From the NCBI GenBank assembly GCA_900314715.1, contig OMWI01000022.1, positions 1 to 52,808 of the forward strand: 52,808 bases of DNA, read 5' to 3'. The position numbers and the translations under genes were made by a program. Numbering within the stretch: position 1 is the stretch's first letter; the number at the start of each line of letters is the position of its first letter. Source of the stretch: an uncultured Prevotellaceae bacterium (GTDB lineage Bacteria; Bacteroidota; Bacteroidia; Bacteroidales; Bacteroidaceae). Below the pieces are notes generated by a model. The model made no database searches. It saw nothing but the letters and a program-made list of their open reading frames with translations, and was not told the origin of the DNA. Of this stretch, positions 25,704-32,940 are shown in pieces.

Positions 25704-25926
25704 GATAGCCTTTATTGTACTTGCAATAATCGCTTTTGTCATTTGTGGTTTCGTTTGGCTATTGTCATGTGCAATGGTTGCCAAAGCGATAAAATACTTC
25801 GGTCTCCAGAAAAACTATCTGGTTTTGATGATTCTTTCAATTAACATCGCGCCATTGATGATTATAATTCTTTCATTGTTTTTGTCTGGCGTTATTCCTT
25901 CAACATTTGCCCCACGATTTCTGTAA
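25690..25926 (+). CDS. Small hydrophobic membrane protein
   Basis: 78 residues from the ATG at 25690 (a TTG five codons earlier is also open). Two strong membrane helices (IAFIVLAIIAFVICGFVWLL and NYLVLMILSINIAPLMIIIL) separated by a short basic stretch. No family recognised. It may be the 3' part of a gene whose 5' part is the frame at 25602-25703. Confidence 0.45.
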   Translation: MFWDRIAFIVLAIIAFVICGFVWLLSCAMVAKAIKYFGLQKNYLVLMILSINIAPLMIIILSLFLSGVIPSTFAPRFL

Positions 25927-25986
25927 CCGACAATTATGGCTGGGAACAAATAACAGTTTGAATCACTCGATTTCTATCGTACTGGG

Positions 25987-26427
25987 ATGGGATTTACTTG
26001 GTCAGAAAGTAGTTTCTTTTTGAGAAACAACAATGAAGTATTTCTCAAACTCTCTGACTATGGTATAACAAGCCAAGAAGTATTTAAATATGAACAACTT
26101 ATAAAGCATCGACGTGAGGAGACTAAAGGGAGGCATAATATAAACGAACACAGAAGCTATTTTTTAGGTAATGGCAGTCTTACTACTTGTCTTATCTTCT
26201 TTTTTATCGTGGGGCATTTCAATAATTTCATGCGAGATACAGGTTAGCTCTTTGACGCTCTATGCTATCCAGTTTACATTGGACTTATTTGGGTTATGTA
26301 CCGATATGCTTATCCTTACATGGTTTTCAAAATAGAAAGCATGCAGGAAAAATATGAGGAACAATTCAAATATCCAAACAATGGTTACCCCGATGGCTAT
26401 AGCCCTCGAATTGAGATATATTTTTAA
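25987..26427 (+). pseudogene. Two-helix membrane protein gene interrupted by an in-frame amber codon
   Basis: The frame from ATG 25987 runs 86 codons to TAG (26245-26247) and then remains open in the same frame for 59 codons to TAA at 26425-26427. The first part ends with a hydrophobic helix (TTCLIFFFIVGHF), and the part after TAG starts with another (YPVYIGLIWVMYRYAYPYMV) and ends in a polar tail. This looks like one ~146-residue membrane protein broken by a single stop. The homologue is not recognised. Confidence 0.5.
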
Positions 26428-26519
26428 TGTTTTACTGTGGAAATTAAAAGACCTTCCTGTGATTTGATATTATATAATCTTTAACCAAAAAATTCATAGA
26501 TACAAAAAAATACTATCGT

Positions 26520-26574
26520 TGAGCATTGAGTTACAAGCGTAGAGCAATGCTTTGTGAGCTTTGAGCATAGCTCT
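26520..26574. repeat. Degenerate palindrome array, 21-bp spacing
   Basis: Three quasi-palindromes (TGAGC-ATT-GAGTT, AGAGC-AAT-GCTTT, TGAGC-ATA-GCTCT) have centres 21 bp apart (26526, 26547, 26568). It looks like a weak member of the 22-bp array family. A short 7-bp repeat (CTCAACA type) follows at 26641-26661. Confidence 0.45.
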
Positions 26575-26683
26575 GTTAGCGAATAACGAATGGAGAACAA
26601 TGAAGAGTTTTGAAATGCAAAGGCTAATCACAATAATTTACTCAACACTGGACACTCAACATTCACCCCACGAATAAAAGCTA

Positions 26684-27766
26684 TTATTGCATTTTATCTG
26701 AAATGCTCTTTGGCAAAGCCTCCTTATTGAGGAAGATATACGTAGTGTAGATGGCTATGTATGTTTTCGTCATATACCAAATCCCGTGGTAGTTTCCTGC
26801 ATCGCCCCAAGAGTTTTTCACCATGTAGTATTCACGACCATTTTGGTCTTTGGCGATTCCAAAGATGAGCATCACGTGGTCGTATGTGGATTGCCAGTTA
26901 TCGAAAGTCACTTGTCGCAATCCTTGAGAGGGTACCTGCTCAGGTGTTCCAGCTATGGCAAGTCCTTTACGGTCGAATCCATTTCCACTCACATCACCAC
27001 CCCATGCAACCGTATATCCTTGTTGTAGAGCATGGTCAATGGTTTCCATCATTTCCTCATAAGGTATGTTATAGCTTCGACATGGTCGCCATTTGTAGGG
27101 TGCTTCAATCACGAACCACTCATAAAAGGGATGATGCATGAAACTCGTAATGCTGATGTAATCATCTTTATTGATGTTGAGGCTTTCGGCAAACGATTTG
27201 GGTGTATATTCCTTTCCTTCATACATGAAAGATTCGGGACATTTGCCGAGATATGCGTCCAAAATGCTTTGCATTCCTACTCGCCATTGTGGTGAGAGAC
27301 GTTTAGCTTTGATGTTGGCCACTGCCTTGACGTATGGTTCCAATACGGAGAAAAACTCCGTAAAGTTTGCCAACGTATCACCCATCATCTCACCAGGTTT
27401 TGCCATGGCATCTTCAGGACAAATACCATGGCGGGAAATCACCGAGAATACATCGTCTGCAGAACCGCCTTCCGAGAATTTGCTATCACCATGCAACCGC
27501 ACATGATATTCGGCACAATCCATGTAGTCTTTGTTGGCAACAAACATCTCACTGAGATTGTATGTCTTACCCGTCTTGCGCAAAAGTTCACTTTCAATAA
27601 ATGCAATAGTGGCATAATCCCAACACGTTCCACTACGGTTTTGATTTTTGATGGAGGTGATTCCGTTTTCCAAGATAGTGGTAAACTTGAGTGAGTCTTT
27701 CGTGTTTTGGGCAATCGCCAATAAGACGAAGAAAAGACTGATGAATGATAAGGCAATTCTTTTCAT
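26684..27766 (-). CDS. Secreted C1-family (aminopeptidase C / bleomycin hydrolase-like) cysteine protease
   Basis: A 360-residue exported papain-fold peptidase. The signal peptide is ~1-19 (ends AIAQN). The Cys motif NRSGTCWDYATIAFIESE (~43-60), the His region (YDHVMLIFGIAKD) and the Asn motif (YYMVKNSWGD) are all present. It is shorter than cytosolic bleomycin hydrolases (~450) and carries a signal peptide, so it probably acts in the periplasm. Own promoter; separated from pepD by a terminator and a 22-bp array. Confidence 0.9.
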   Translation of the reverse strand: MKRIALSFISLFFVLLAIAQNTKDSLKFTTILENGITSIKNQNRSGTCWDYATIAFIESELLRKTGKTYNLSEMFVANKDYMDCAEYHVRLHGDSKFSEGGSADDVFSVISRHGICPEDAMAKPGEMMGDTLANFTEFFSVLEPYVKAVANIKAKRLSPQWRVGMQSILDAYLGKCPESFMYEGKEYTPKSFAESLNINKDDYISITSFMHHPFYEWFVIEAPYKWRPCRSYNIPYEEMMETIDHALQQGYTVAWGGDVSGNGFDRKGLAIAGTPEQVPSQGLRQVTFDNWQSTYDHVMLIFGIAKDQNGREYYMVKNSWGDAGNYHGIWYMTKTYIAIYTTYIFLNKEALPKSISDKMQ

Positions 27767-27813
27767 GGATTCTTGGTTATTGATAACTCTCTATGAGTTT
27801 CCTTTTTCTTGCA

Positions 27814-27844
27814 CAAAGATAGTGTTTTATTTTCATTCAACCAA
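27814..27844 (-). promoter_or_regulatory. Promoter of the C1 protease gene
   Basis: Minus-strand TATCTTTG (27821-27814) with TTG 20 nt upstream (27844-27842). The start codon is ~47 nt downstream. Confidence 0.6.
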
Positions 27845-27922
27845 GAAAAACAACATTCAATATTTTGTTAATTCTTAAGTGTTATTTAAGACTCCTAACG
27901 CAATATGATGGTTCCATGTTCT

Positions 27923-28001
27923 AAACATATCGTTTAAACCATCGAAACAGTATGTTTAAGGGGTATAAACACTATGTTTAGACTAAACAAACATATTATA
28001 C
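27923..28001. repeat. 22-bp-period palindrome array
   Basis: Four 13-bp units start at 27923, 27945, 27967 and 27989 (AAACATATCGTTT, AAACAGTATGTTT, AAACACTATGTTT, then a degenerate copy), each separated by 9 bp. It lies just downstream of the pepD terminator. Confidence 0.85.
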
Positions 28002-28039
28002 AAAAGCGCCAAAGGAATGAAATGGAATTCCCTTGGCGC
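28002..28039 (-). terminator. Terminator after pepD
   Basis: Minus-strand stem GCGCCAAGGGAATT/AATTCC..GGCGC-type pairing (28006-28039) with one mismatch, followed by TTTTG. It lies 22 nt past the pepD stop. Confidence 0.7.
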
Positions 28040-28060
28040 AATATAATTATTAATAAGGTT

Positions 28061-29509
28061 TTACACATTCTTTAAAATGTCGAGCAGATGATCCCAAACC
28101 ATTTGTACCGTTGGGATAAGCAGACGTTCGTCGGGTGAATGAACACCGCGAAGAGTTGGGCCAAATGATACCATGTCGAGGTTGGGATATTTCTCAGAGA
28201 AAAGTCCACATTCCAATCCAGCGTGAATACCCAATACCTTGGGTGCTTTGCCAAACAATTTCTTGTAAGACTCAACGGCAAGAGCGGTCATCTTGCTATT
28301 TGGATTCATCTTCCATGCAGGATAGCCTTCGCCTTGAACTACTTCAGCTCCAGCCAATTGGAATACCGCCTTGATGGTTGCGGCTTGATTGTCGAGCGCA
28401 CTCATCACATTGGAGCGTTGAGAGGCAACCACCTTAATTTCATTTTCTTTTGTTTCTACGCTTGCCACGTTGTTTGAGGTCTCTACCAACCATGAGATTT
28501 CCTCGTCTTGGCACATGGCAAACACGCCATTATCAACTGCTTGCAGGGCTTGGACGATTCTTGTGCTGACATCTTGTGGCAATACGGGAGCGGCATCGGC
28601 ACTCTCCATATCGAATTGCATGTTCTTTTCCGTTACATGATATTCTTCCTCTACCAAAGAAGTAAAGACATTCCAGTCAACACGTACATCTTCTTTTTTG
28701 TCGAAAGGAACTCCGAACACGATGATTCCATCGCGTGGAATTGCATTGTGAAGTTTGCCGGCATTGAAGGATACTAGGCGCAATCCGTAACGCTCTTGCG
28801 TTTGATATAGGAATCGTGCCAAGACTTTCAGAGCATTGGCGCGCTTCTTGTTGATGTCGTCGCCAGAGTGTCCACCGGTAAGTCCTTTCAACGAAGCTTT
28901 TACGAAGAACCATCCTTCGGGTGCTGCTTCACGTTCAAAATGGAATATAGCTGTGGTGTTTCTACCACCTGCACACGATACGAAGATTTGTCCCTCGTCC
29001 TCTGAGTCAAGATTGATGAGCATATCACCCTTCATGAATCCAGATTTCATACCCTCTGCACCAGTCAATCCTGTTTCTTCATCGCGAGTGAAGACACACT
29101 CTAATGGTCCGTGTTCAATATCGTCTGAATCAAGGATAGCCAATTCTATCGCACATCCGATACCGTCATCGGCTCCAAGTGTCGTTCCCTTGGCGCAAAG
29201 CCATTCACCATCGATGTAGGTTTGAATGGCATCTTTGTTAAAGTCGAAGTCTACGTCAACCAACTTTTCACAAACCATATCCATGTGACTTTGCAAGATA
29301 ATGGTTTCCTTGTTCTCATAACCAGGTGTGGCAGGTTTGCGGATAATCACGTTACCCGTTTCGTCAACTAAAGTTTCAAGTCCACGGCTTTCGCCAAATG
29401 ACTTTAAGTACTCAATCATCTGTTCCTCGTGCTTAGATGGGCGAGGAATCTCATTGATTTTGGCAAACTGCTCAAACACGCGAGCAGGTTTCAATTCGTT
29501 TTTATTCAT
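28061..29509 (-). CDS. pepD: Aminoacyl-histidine dipeptidase (M20 family)
   Basis: A 482-residue cytosolic metallo-dipeptidase hydrolysing Xaa-His and other dipeptides. Metal-binding segments are visible: LQSHMDMV (His and Asp, ~72-79), LGADDGIG (~113), DEETGLTGAEGM (~145), and a late LGIHAGLECG His/Glu site. The dimerisation insert lies between ~205 and 380. Length and motifs are normal for PepD (E. coli 485). Confidence 0.95.
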   Translation of the reverse strand: MNKNELKPARVFEQFAKINEIPRPSKHEEQMIEYLKSFGESRGLETLVDETGNVIIRKPATPGYENKETIILQSHMDMVCEKLVDVDFDFNKDAIQTYIDGEWLCAKGTTLGADDGIGCAIELAILDSDDIEHGPLECVFTRDEETGLTGAEGMKSGFMKGDMLINLDSEDEGQIFVSCAGGRNTTAIFHFEREAAPEGWFFVKASLKGLTGGHSGDDINKKRANALKVLARFLYQTQERYGLRLVSFNAGKLHNAIPRDGIIVFGVPFDKKEDVRVDWNVFTSLVEEEYHVTEKNMQFDMESADAAPVLPQDVSTRIVQALQAVDNGVFAMCQDEEISWLVETSNNVASVETKENEIKVVASQRSNVMSALDNQAATIKAVFQLAGAEVVQGEGYPAWKMNPNSKMTALAVESYKKLFGKAPKVLGIHAGLECGLFSEKYPNLDMVSFGPTLRGVHSPDERLLIPTVQMVWDHLLDILKNV

Positions 29510-29557
29510 TTTTAGTTATTTTATTACTGAATTCTTTTTATTCTCAATGATTTGCAC

Positions 29558-29565
29558 TATCTTTG
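29558..29565 (+). promoter_or_regulatory. Promoter -7 box for the small membrane protein / OmpH transcript
   Basis: TATCTTTG on the plus strand. It implies a ~90-nt leader before the small gene at 29662, which contains a small AACGG/CCCGTT inverted repeat. Confidence 0.6.
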
Positions 29566-29661
29566 CACAAAATTTGCGAAGAGTTAGCGCATGAATCATG
29601 ATGGCTTGTGCGTGAAACGGAATTCAACCCCGTTGTCTTTGCTTTTGCAAAAATACTAAAA

Positions 29662-29856
29662 ATGGTGGAAACTTTGCTCTTTAGCGTGTTAATAATTGCT
29701 ATAGCTATGGCTTTATTGTTGGTGAAGTTGCTTTTCAAGAAAGACGGGAAGTTTTCTTCACAACATATTCATGACAGTAAGGCGATGAAAGAGAGAGGCA
29801 TTCATTGCGTGATGGAGCAAGACCGAGAGGCAAGGGCGCGTGGGAAAGCATATTGA
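29662..29856 (+). CDS. Small single-pass membrane protein upstream of ompH
   Basis: 64 residues: one membrane helix (LLFSVLIIAIAMALLLVKLLF, residues ~4-24) and a basic and polar tail with HIHDSKAMKERGIHCVMEQDREA. Short proteins of this plan (helix followed by G.H...K...GIHC...QDREA) occur in other Bacteroidales, as far as I recall, without a known role. ATG 29662 is preferred over an upstream non-ATG start that would lengthen it by 18 residues. OmpH follows 41 nt later, probably on the same transcript. Confidence 0.7.
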   Translation: MVETLLFSVLIIAIAMALLLVKLLFKKDGKFSSQHIHDSKAMKERGIHCVMEQDREARARGKAY

Positions 29857-29897
29857 GAATCAAAAGGATAAAGAAAAAGAATATTAATTTTAACGAA

Positions 29898-30521
29898 ATG
29901 AACAAGAAGAACATTTTCCGTATGATGGCAGTTGCCGCTTTTGCAGGCATTGCCGTGATGTCGTGTGACAACTCTGCTCCCAAGATGGACTCAAAGGCTG
30001 ATACGAAGGCTGCTCCATCGGAGTTGAAAATCGCTTATGTTGAAGTAGACTCAATCATGACTCAATATAAGTTTTGCAAGGAGTATTCAGAGATTCTCCA
30101 AAAGAAGGGCCAGAATATCCAGAATACATTGGCTTCTAAGCAACAGCAATTGCAGGCTGCTGGCGTGAACTTCCAACAGAAATTGCAACAGAACGCCTAC
30201 ACGCGTGAACAAGCTGAGGCTATCCAAGCAGGATTGCAGAAGCAAGCTGCTGATTTGGATGCTCTGAACACTCGTTTGTCTAACGAGTTCCAAGTAGAAA
30301 CCAATAAGTTCAATGATGCCTTGCGCGATTCTATCCAGCATTTCTTGGTTAAATACAACAAGGACAAGAAGTACAGCATCATCTTGAGCAAGGCTGGTGA
30401 TAATCTGCTTTATGCTGACAAGGCTTACGATATTACCGATGCCGTAATTGCAGGATTAAACAAGGCTTATAAGTCATCTCCCGCAACAAAGGCTGCCGCT
30501 AAGGAAGAGAAGAAGAAATAA
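29898..30521 (+). CDS. OmpH/Skp-family lipoprotein chaperone
   Basis: A 207-residue OmpH-family protein. The N-terminus has a lipoprotein signal with a lipobox VMSC-D (Cys ~23), so it is probably attached to a membrane facing the periplasm. The body is a long helical coiled coil (~60-165) rich in Gln and Lys, as in Skp, which shields unfolded outer-membrane proteins. ATG 29898 (MNKKNIFRMM) is preferred because it starts the signal sequence. A lysine-rich tail ends the protein. Terminator follows at 30541. Confidence 0.85.
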   Translation: MNKKNIFRMMAVAAFAGIAVMSCDNSAPKMDSKADTKAAPSELKIAYVEVDSIMTQYKFCKEYSEILQKKGQNIQNTLASKQQQLQAAGVNFQQKLQQNAYTREQAEAIQAGLQKQAADLDALNTRLSNEFQVETNKFNDALRDSIQHFLVKYNKDKKYSIILSKAGDNLLYADKAYDITDAVIAGLNKAYKSSPATKAAAKEEKKK

Positions 30522-30540
30522 GTGATTATCATATCATGAG

Positions 30541-30592
30541 GAATGAAGAATTGTTGCATCAGTTTTTGCCAACAATTCTTCATTCTTTGTTT
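30541..30592 (+). terminator. Terminator after ompH
   Basis: A perfect 16-bp stem (30541-30556 with 30570-30585) and a TTTGTTT tail on the plus strand. Confidence 0.85.
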
Positions 30593-30616
30593 ACACCCAT
30601 AGAAGGGTAGGAGAAA

Positions 30617-31264
30617 ATGACAAAGAAAGAACGATACGCCTACATACTGGATTACTTTCGAAAGAACATGCCCGTGGCAACGACTGAGTTGCAATTTGCG
30701 AGTGCTTTCCAATTGTTGTGCGCCACGTTGTTGAGCGCACAATGTACTGATAAGCGCATCAATCAAGTAACTCCAGCATTGTTTGCACGCTATCCGTCGG
30801 CAAGGGAAATGGCGTTGGCAGAACCAGAAGACGTTCTCGAATTCGTGAAGAGTGTGTCTTATCCCAATTCCAAGGCGAAACATCTGGTGGAGATGTCGCG
30901 GATGTTGGTGTCTGATTTCGGTGGTGAAGTGCCTGATAATCTTGACGACTTAACCAAATTGCCAGGTGTTGGTCGCAAGACAGCCAACGTGATGCAAGCC
31001 GTGTGGTTCGGTAAGTCTACGATGGCGGTTGACACGCATGTCTATCGTGTGAGTCATCGCATGGGATTGGTTTCCAAAACGGCAAACACTCCTTATAAGG
31101 TTGAACAGGAATTAATCAAGTACATTCCCGAAGAAGACGTACCGAATGCCCATCATTGGTTGTTGTTGCATGGTAGGTATGTTTGTACGAGTAGGGCTCC
31201 TCATTGCAGCAAGTGTGAATTGAATGACATCTGTCCTAAATTATTAGAAGATTCCAAGTTATGA
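30617..31264 (+). CDS. nth: Endonuclease III
   Basis: DNA glycosylase/AP lyase removing oxidised pyrimidines in base-excision repair, 215 residues. The helix-hairpin-helix LPGVGRKTAN carries the catalytic Lys121, Asp139 is in AVDTHVYRV, and the C-terminal 4Fe-4S loop has C190, C197, C200 and C206 (C-x6-C-x2-C-x5-C). Both match the E. coli enzyme within a few positions. The TGA overlaps by four bases (ATGA) the start of the next gene, so the two are translationally coupled. Confidence 0.97.
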   Translation: MTKKERYAYILDYFRKNMPVATTELQFASAFQLLCATLLSAQCTDKRINQVTPALFARYPSAREMALAEPEDVLEFVKSVSYPNSKAKHLVEMSRMLVSDFGGEVPDNLDDLTKLPGVGRKTANVMQAVWFGKSTMAVDTHVYRVSHRMGLVSKTANTPYKVEQELIKYIPEEDVPNAHHWLLLHGRYVCTSRAPHCSKCELNDICPKLLEDSKL

Positions 31265-31962
31265 ATGCCAAAAGGATAATCAATTTTCTCAAGGATGTAG
31301 CCGCCAATAACAATCGTCCTTGGTTTCAATTGCACAAGGATGAATACTTAGCTTGTAAAGCTGATTTCGAACAGGATGTAGCTCGTGCTATCACGCATTT
31401 GGCAGCATTCGATGATGAAGTGGCACACTTGCAAGTGAAGGATTGTGTCTATCGTTTTTATCGTGACACACGTTTCTCTGAAGATAAGTCGCCTTATAAG
31501 CGTCATTTTGGAGCATACATTTGTGCCAAAGGAAAGAAAGCCTTGCGCGGTGGATATTATATGCACGTAGAACCAGGCAATTGTATGCTTGCAACAGGTA
31601 GCTATTGGTTGCCGACAAACATTCTCACGTCGTGCAGAAATGAAATCATGGGTAATATTGACGTATGGCGTGAAACTGTAGAGAATAAGGATTTCATTGA
31701 TAATTTCGGAAAACCCAATGATGGAACATGGGAACAATCTTCCAAGGGTTTTGGATTGGAATCCTTGAAGACTTGTCCGAGTGGTTTCCCGCGTGATTAT
31801 GAGTTTCTCCAGTATTTACGGATGAAAGATTATTGTTGTTGGAAGCGTGTCTCGGATGATTTCTTCGATGGGGATGATTGGTATGATGAAGCCATGAATA
31901 TCTTCAAGACTGCCAAACCCATGATGGATTTCATGAATGCGGTGATTGATGATTATGAATAA
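31261..31962 (+). CDS. DUF2461 (TIGR02453) family protein
   Basis: A 233-residue conserved protein of unknown function. Family features visible are the NNNRPWFQLHKDEYLACKADFE N-terminal segment (partly quoted here), FYRDTRFSEDKSPYKRHFGAYI and GGYYMHVEPG. It is coupled to nth through an ATGA overlap, which may hint at a role in DNA metabolism, but this is inference. Confidence 0.88.
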   Translation: MNAKRIINFLKDVAANNNRPWFQLHKDEYLACKADFEQDVARAITHLAAFDDEVAHLQVKDCVYRFYRDTRFSEDKSPYKRHFGAYICAKGKKALRGGYYMHVEPGNCMLATGSYWLPTNILTSCRNEIMGNIDVWRETVENKDFIDNFGKPNDGTWEQSSKGFGLESLKTCPSGFPRDYEFLQYLRMKDYCCWKRVSDDFFDGDDWYDEAMNIFKTAKPMMDFMNAVIDDYE

Positions 31963-31980
31963 GACGAATGGTCAATAAAT

Positions 31981-32019
31981 ATGAAAGGGAGATGTAATTC
32001 AAATGCATCTCCCTTTCAT
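31981..32019. terminator. Bidirectional terminator between DUF2461 and rpiB
   Basis: A perfect 14-bp stem (31981-31994 with 32006-32019) with an 11-nt loop in the convergent gap. AT-rich on both sides; T-runs are weak. Confidence 0.7.
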
Positions 32020-32042
32020 TATTATAAAATATGTGTTCGAAA

Positions 32043-32519
32043 TTATCCTTGTACAGGAATCTTGTCGATACGCTTTTGATGACGACCGCCTTCAAATTCC
32101 GTAGAGAAGAATTCATCCATAATCTTGCGAGCCATTTCTTCGTCGATGAAACGACCAGGCATTACGAGAACGTTGGCATTGTTGTGCTGACGGATGAGAT
32201 GAGCAATCTCTGGAATCCAACAAAGTCCTGCACGAATGCTTTGGTGCTTGTTGAGTGTCATGTTGATGCCTTCACCACTTCCGCAAATGGCAATACCAGG
32301 AAATACTTCACCCTTCTCGATACCCTTTGCAAGAGCGTGACCGAAGTCGCTATAATCACAAGAATCTTCAGTATAAGTGCCGTAATCCTTGTAAGGCATT
32401 CCTTTCTCGTCAAGATATTTCTTTACGAATTGTTTTAAGGCAAAACCAGCGTGGTCGGAGGCAATGCCTACCCCCAACCCCTCCCCAAGGGAGGGGAGTT
32501 TTTTATCTGTATTATTCAT
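32043..32519 (-). CDS. rpiB: Ribose-5-phosphate isomerase B with element-derived N-terminus
   Basis: RpiB interconverts ribose 5-phosphate and ribulose 5-phosphate. The protein body is normal: GIASDHAGFALK at the start of the fold, the catalytic Cys region AICGSGEGINMTLNK, the His-containing HQSIRAGLC, and a usual C-terminus. However residues 1-18 (MNNTDKKLPSLGEGLGVG) are encoded by the end of the adjacent palindromic element, not by a normal RpiB start. No ATG, GTG or TTG in phase lies between the element end and IASDHAG that would leave the element out, so the ATG at 32519 must be used. That ATG overlaps the end of the DUF559 frame (ATGAATAA). Upstream is transketolase, so the pair belongs to the pentose-phosphate route. 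Confidence 0.93.
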   Translation of the reverse strand: MNNTDKKLPSLGEGLGVGIASDHAGFALKQFVKKYLDEKGMPYKDYGTYTEDSCDYSDFGHALAKGIEKGEVFPGIAICGSGEGINMTLNKHQSIRAGLCWIPEIAHLIRQHNNANVLVMPGRFIDEEMARKIMDEFFSTEFEGGRHQKRIDKIPVQG

Positions 32520-32937
32520 TCTCTTTCAATTCTTTAGTTATTGTTCTTATAACAGATTCAATATTACCTATAACCTCTTCATTTGTAAATCTTAGTACTT
32601 TAAAGCCCTGTTCTAATAATACTTTCGTACGTTCTGCATCAAGTAGAGGTTATTCCCCTTCAAAATGATAACCACCATCAATCTCTATAATGAGTTGTTT
32701 GGAGAGACAAACAAAATCGGGTATGAAATCCAATATGATGTGTTGTCGTCGGAAATGGTATCCTAATTTTCCTCCTTTCAAGAAATTCCATAGTATTCTT
32801 TCTGCATCTGTAGGATTCTTTCGGTGTTTTTGAGCGAACTCTTCTAAGATACTGAAGTTTATTGAAGCGGTTTGGTATTTGTATTTCATCTATAGGAAAG
32901 AAACACCCCCTCCCTTGGGGAGGGGGATGGGGGTGGG
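32466..32937. mobile_element. DUF559 element with palindromic GC-rich terminal inverted repeats
   Basis: The ends (about 32466-32503 and 32899-32937) are inverted copies of a ~35-bp sequence. Each has an inner palindrome: CCCCTCCC-CAA-GGGAGGGG at 32478-32496, and a 9-bp-stem version at 32906-32926. Each also has an outer CCCCCA/TGGGGG-GGC block. Between them is one minus-strand DUF559 gene. The element separates tkt and rpiB: its right end is 3 bp from the tkt stop and its left end lies within the rpiB reading frame. No clear target duplication. It looks like a non-autonomous or self-contained REP/MITE-like unit; mobility is inference. Confidence 0.75.
32512..32889 (-). pseudogene. DUF559 endonuclease-like protein, interrupted by one stop codon
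   Basis: The minus-strand frame from ATG 32889 encodes 79 residues to TAA (32652-32650) and then continues in the same frame for 45 codons to TAA at 32514-32512. The first part has the Vsr-like DUF559 features: NPTDAERILWNFLKGGKLGYHFRRQ, DFIPDFVC and the metal-binding IIEIDGGYHF. The part after the stop completes the fold (LDAERTKVLLEQGFKVLRF, NEEV). A single C-to-T change (CAA to TAA) would explain the interruption, so it is a recent nonsense mutation or sequencing error. DUF559 proteins belong to the restriction-endonuclease-like superfamily. Confidence 0.85.
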
Positions 32938-32940
32938 CTT

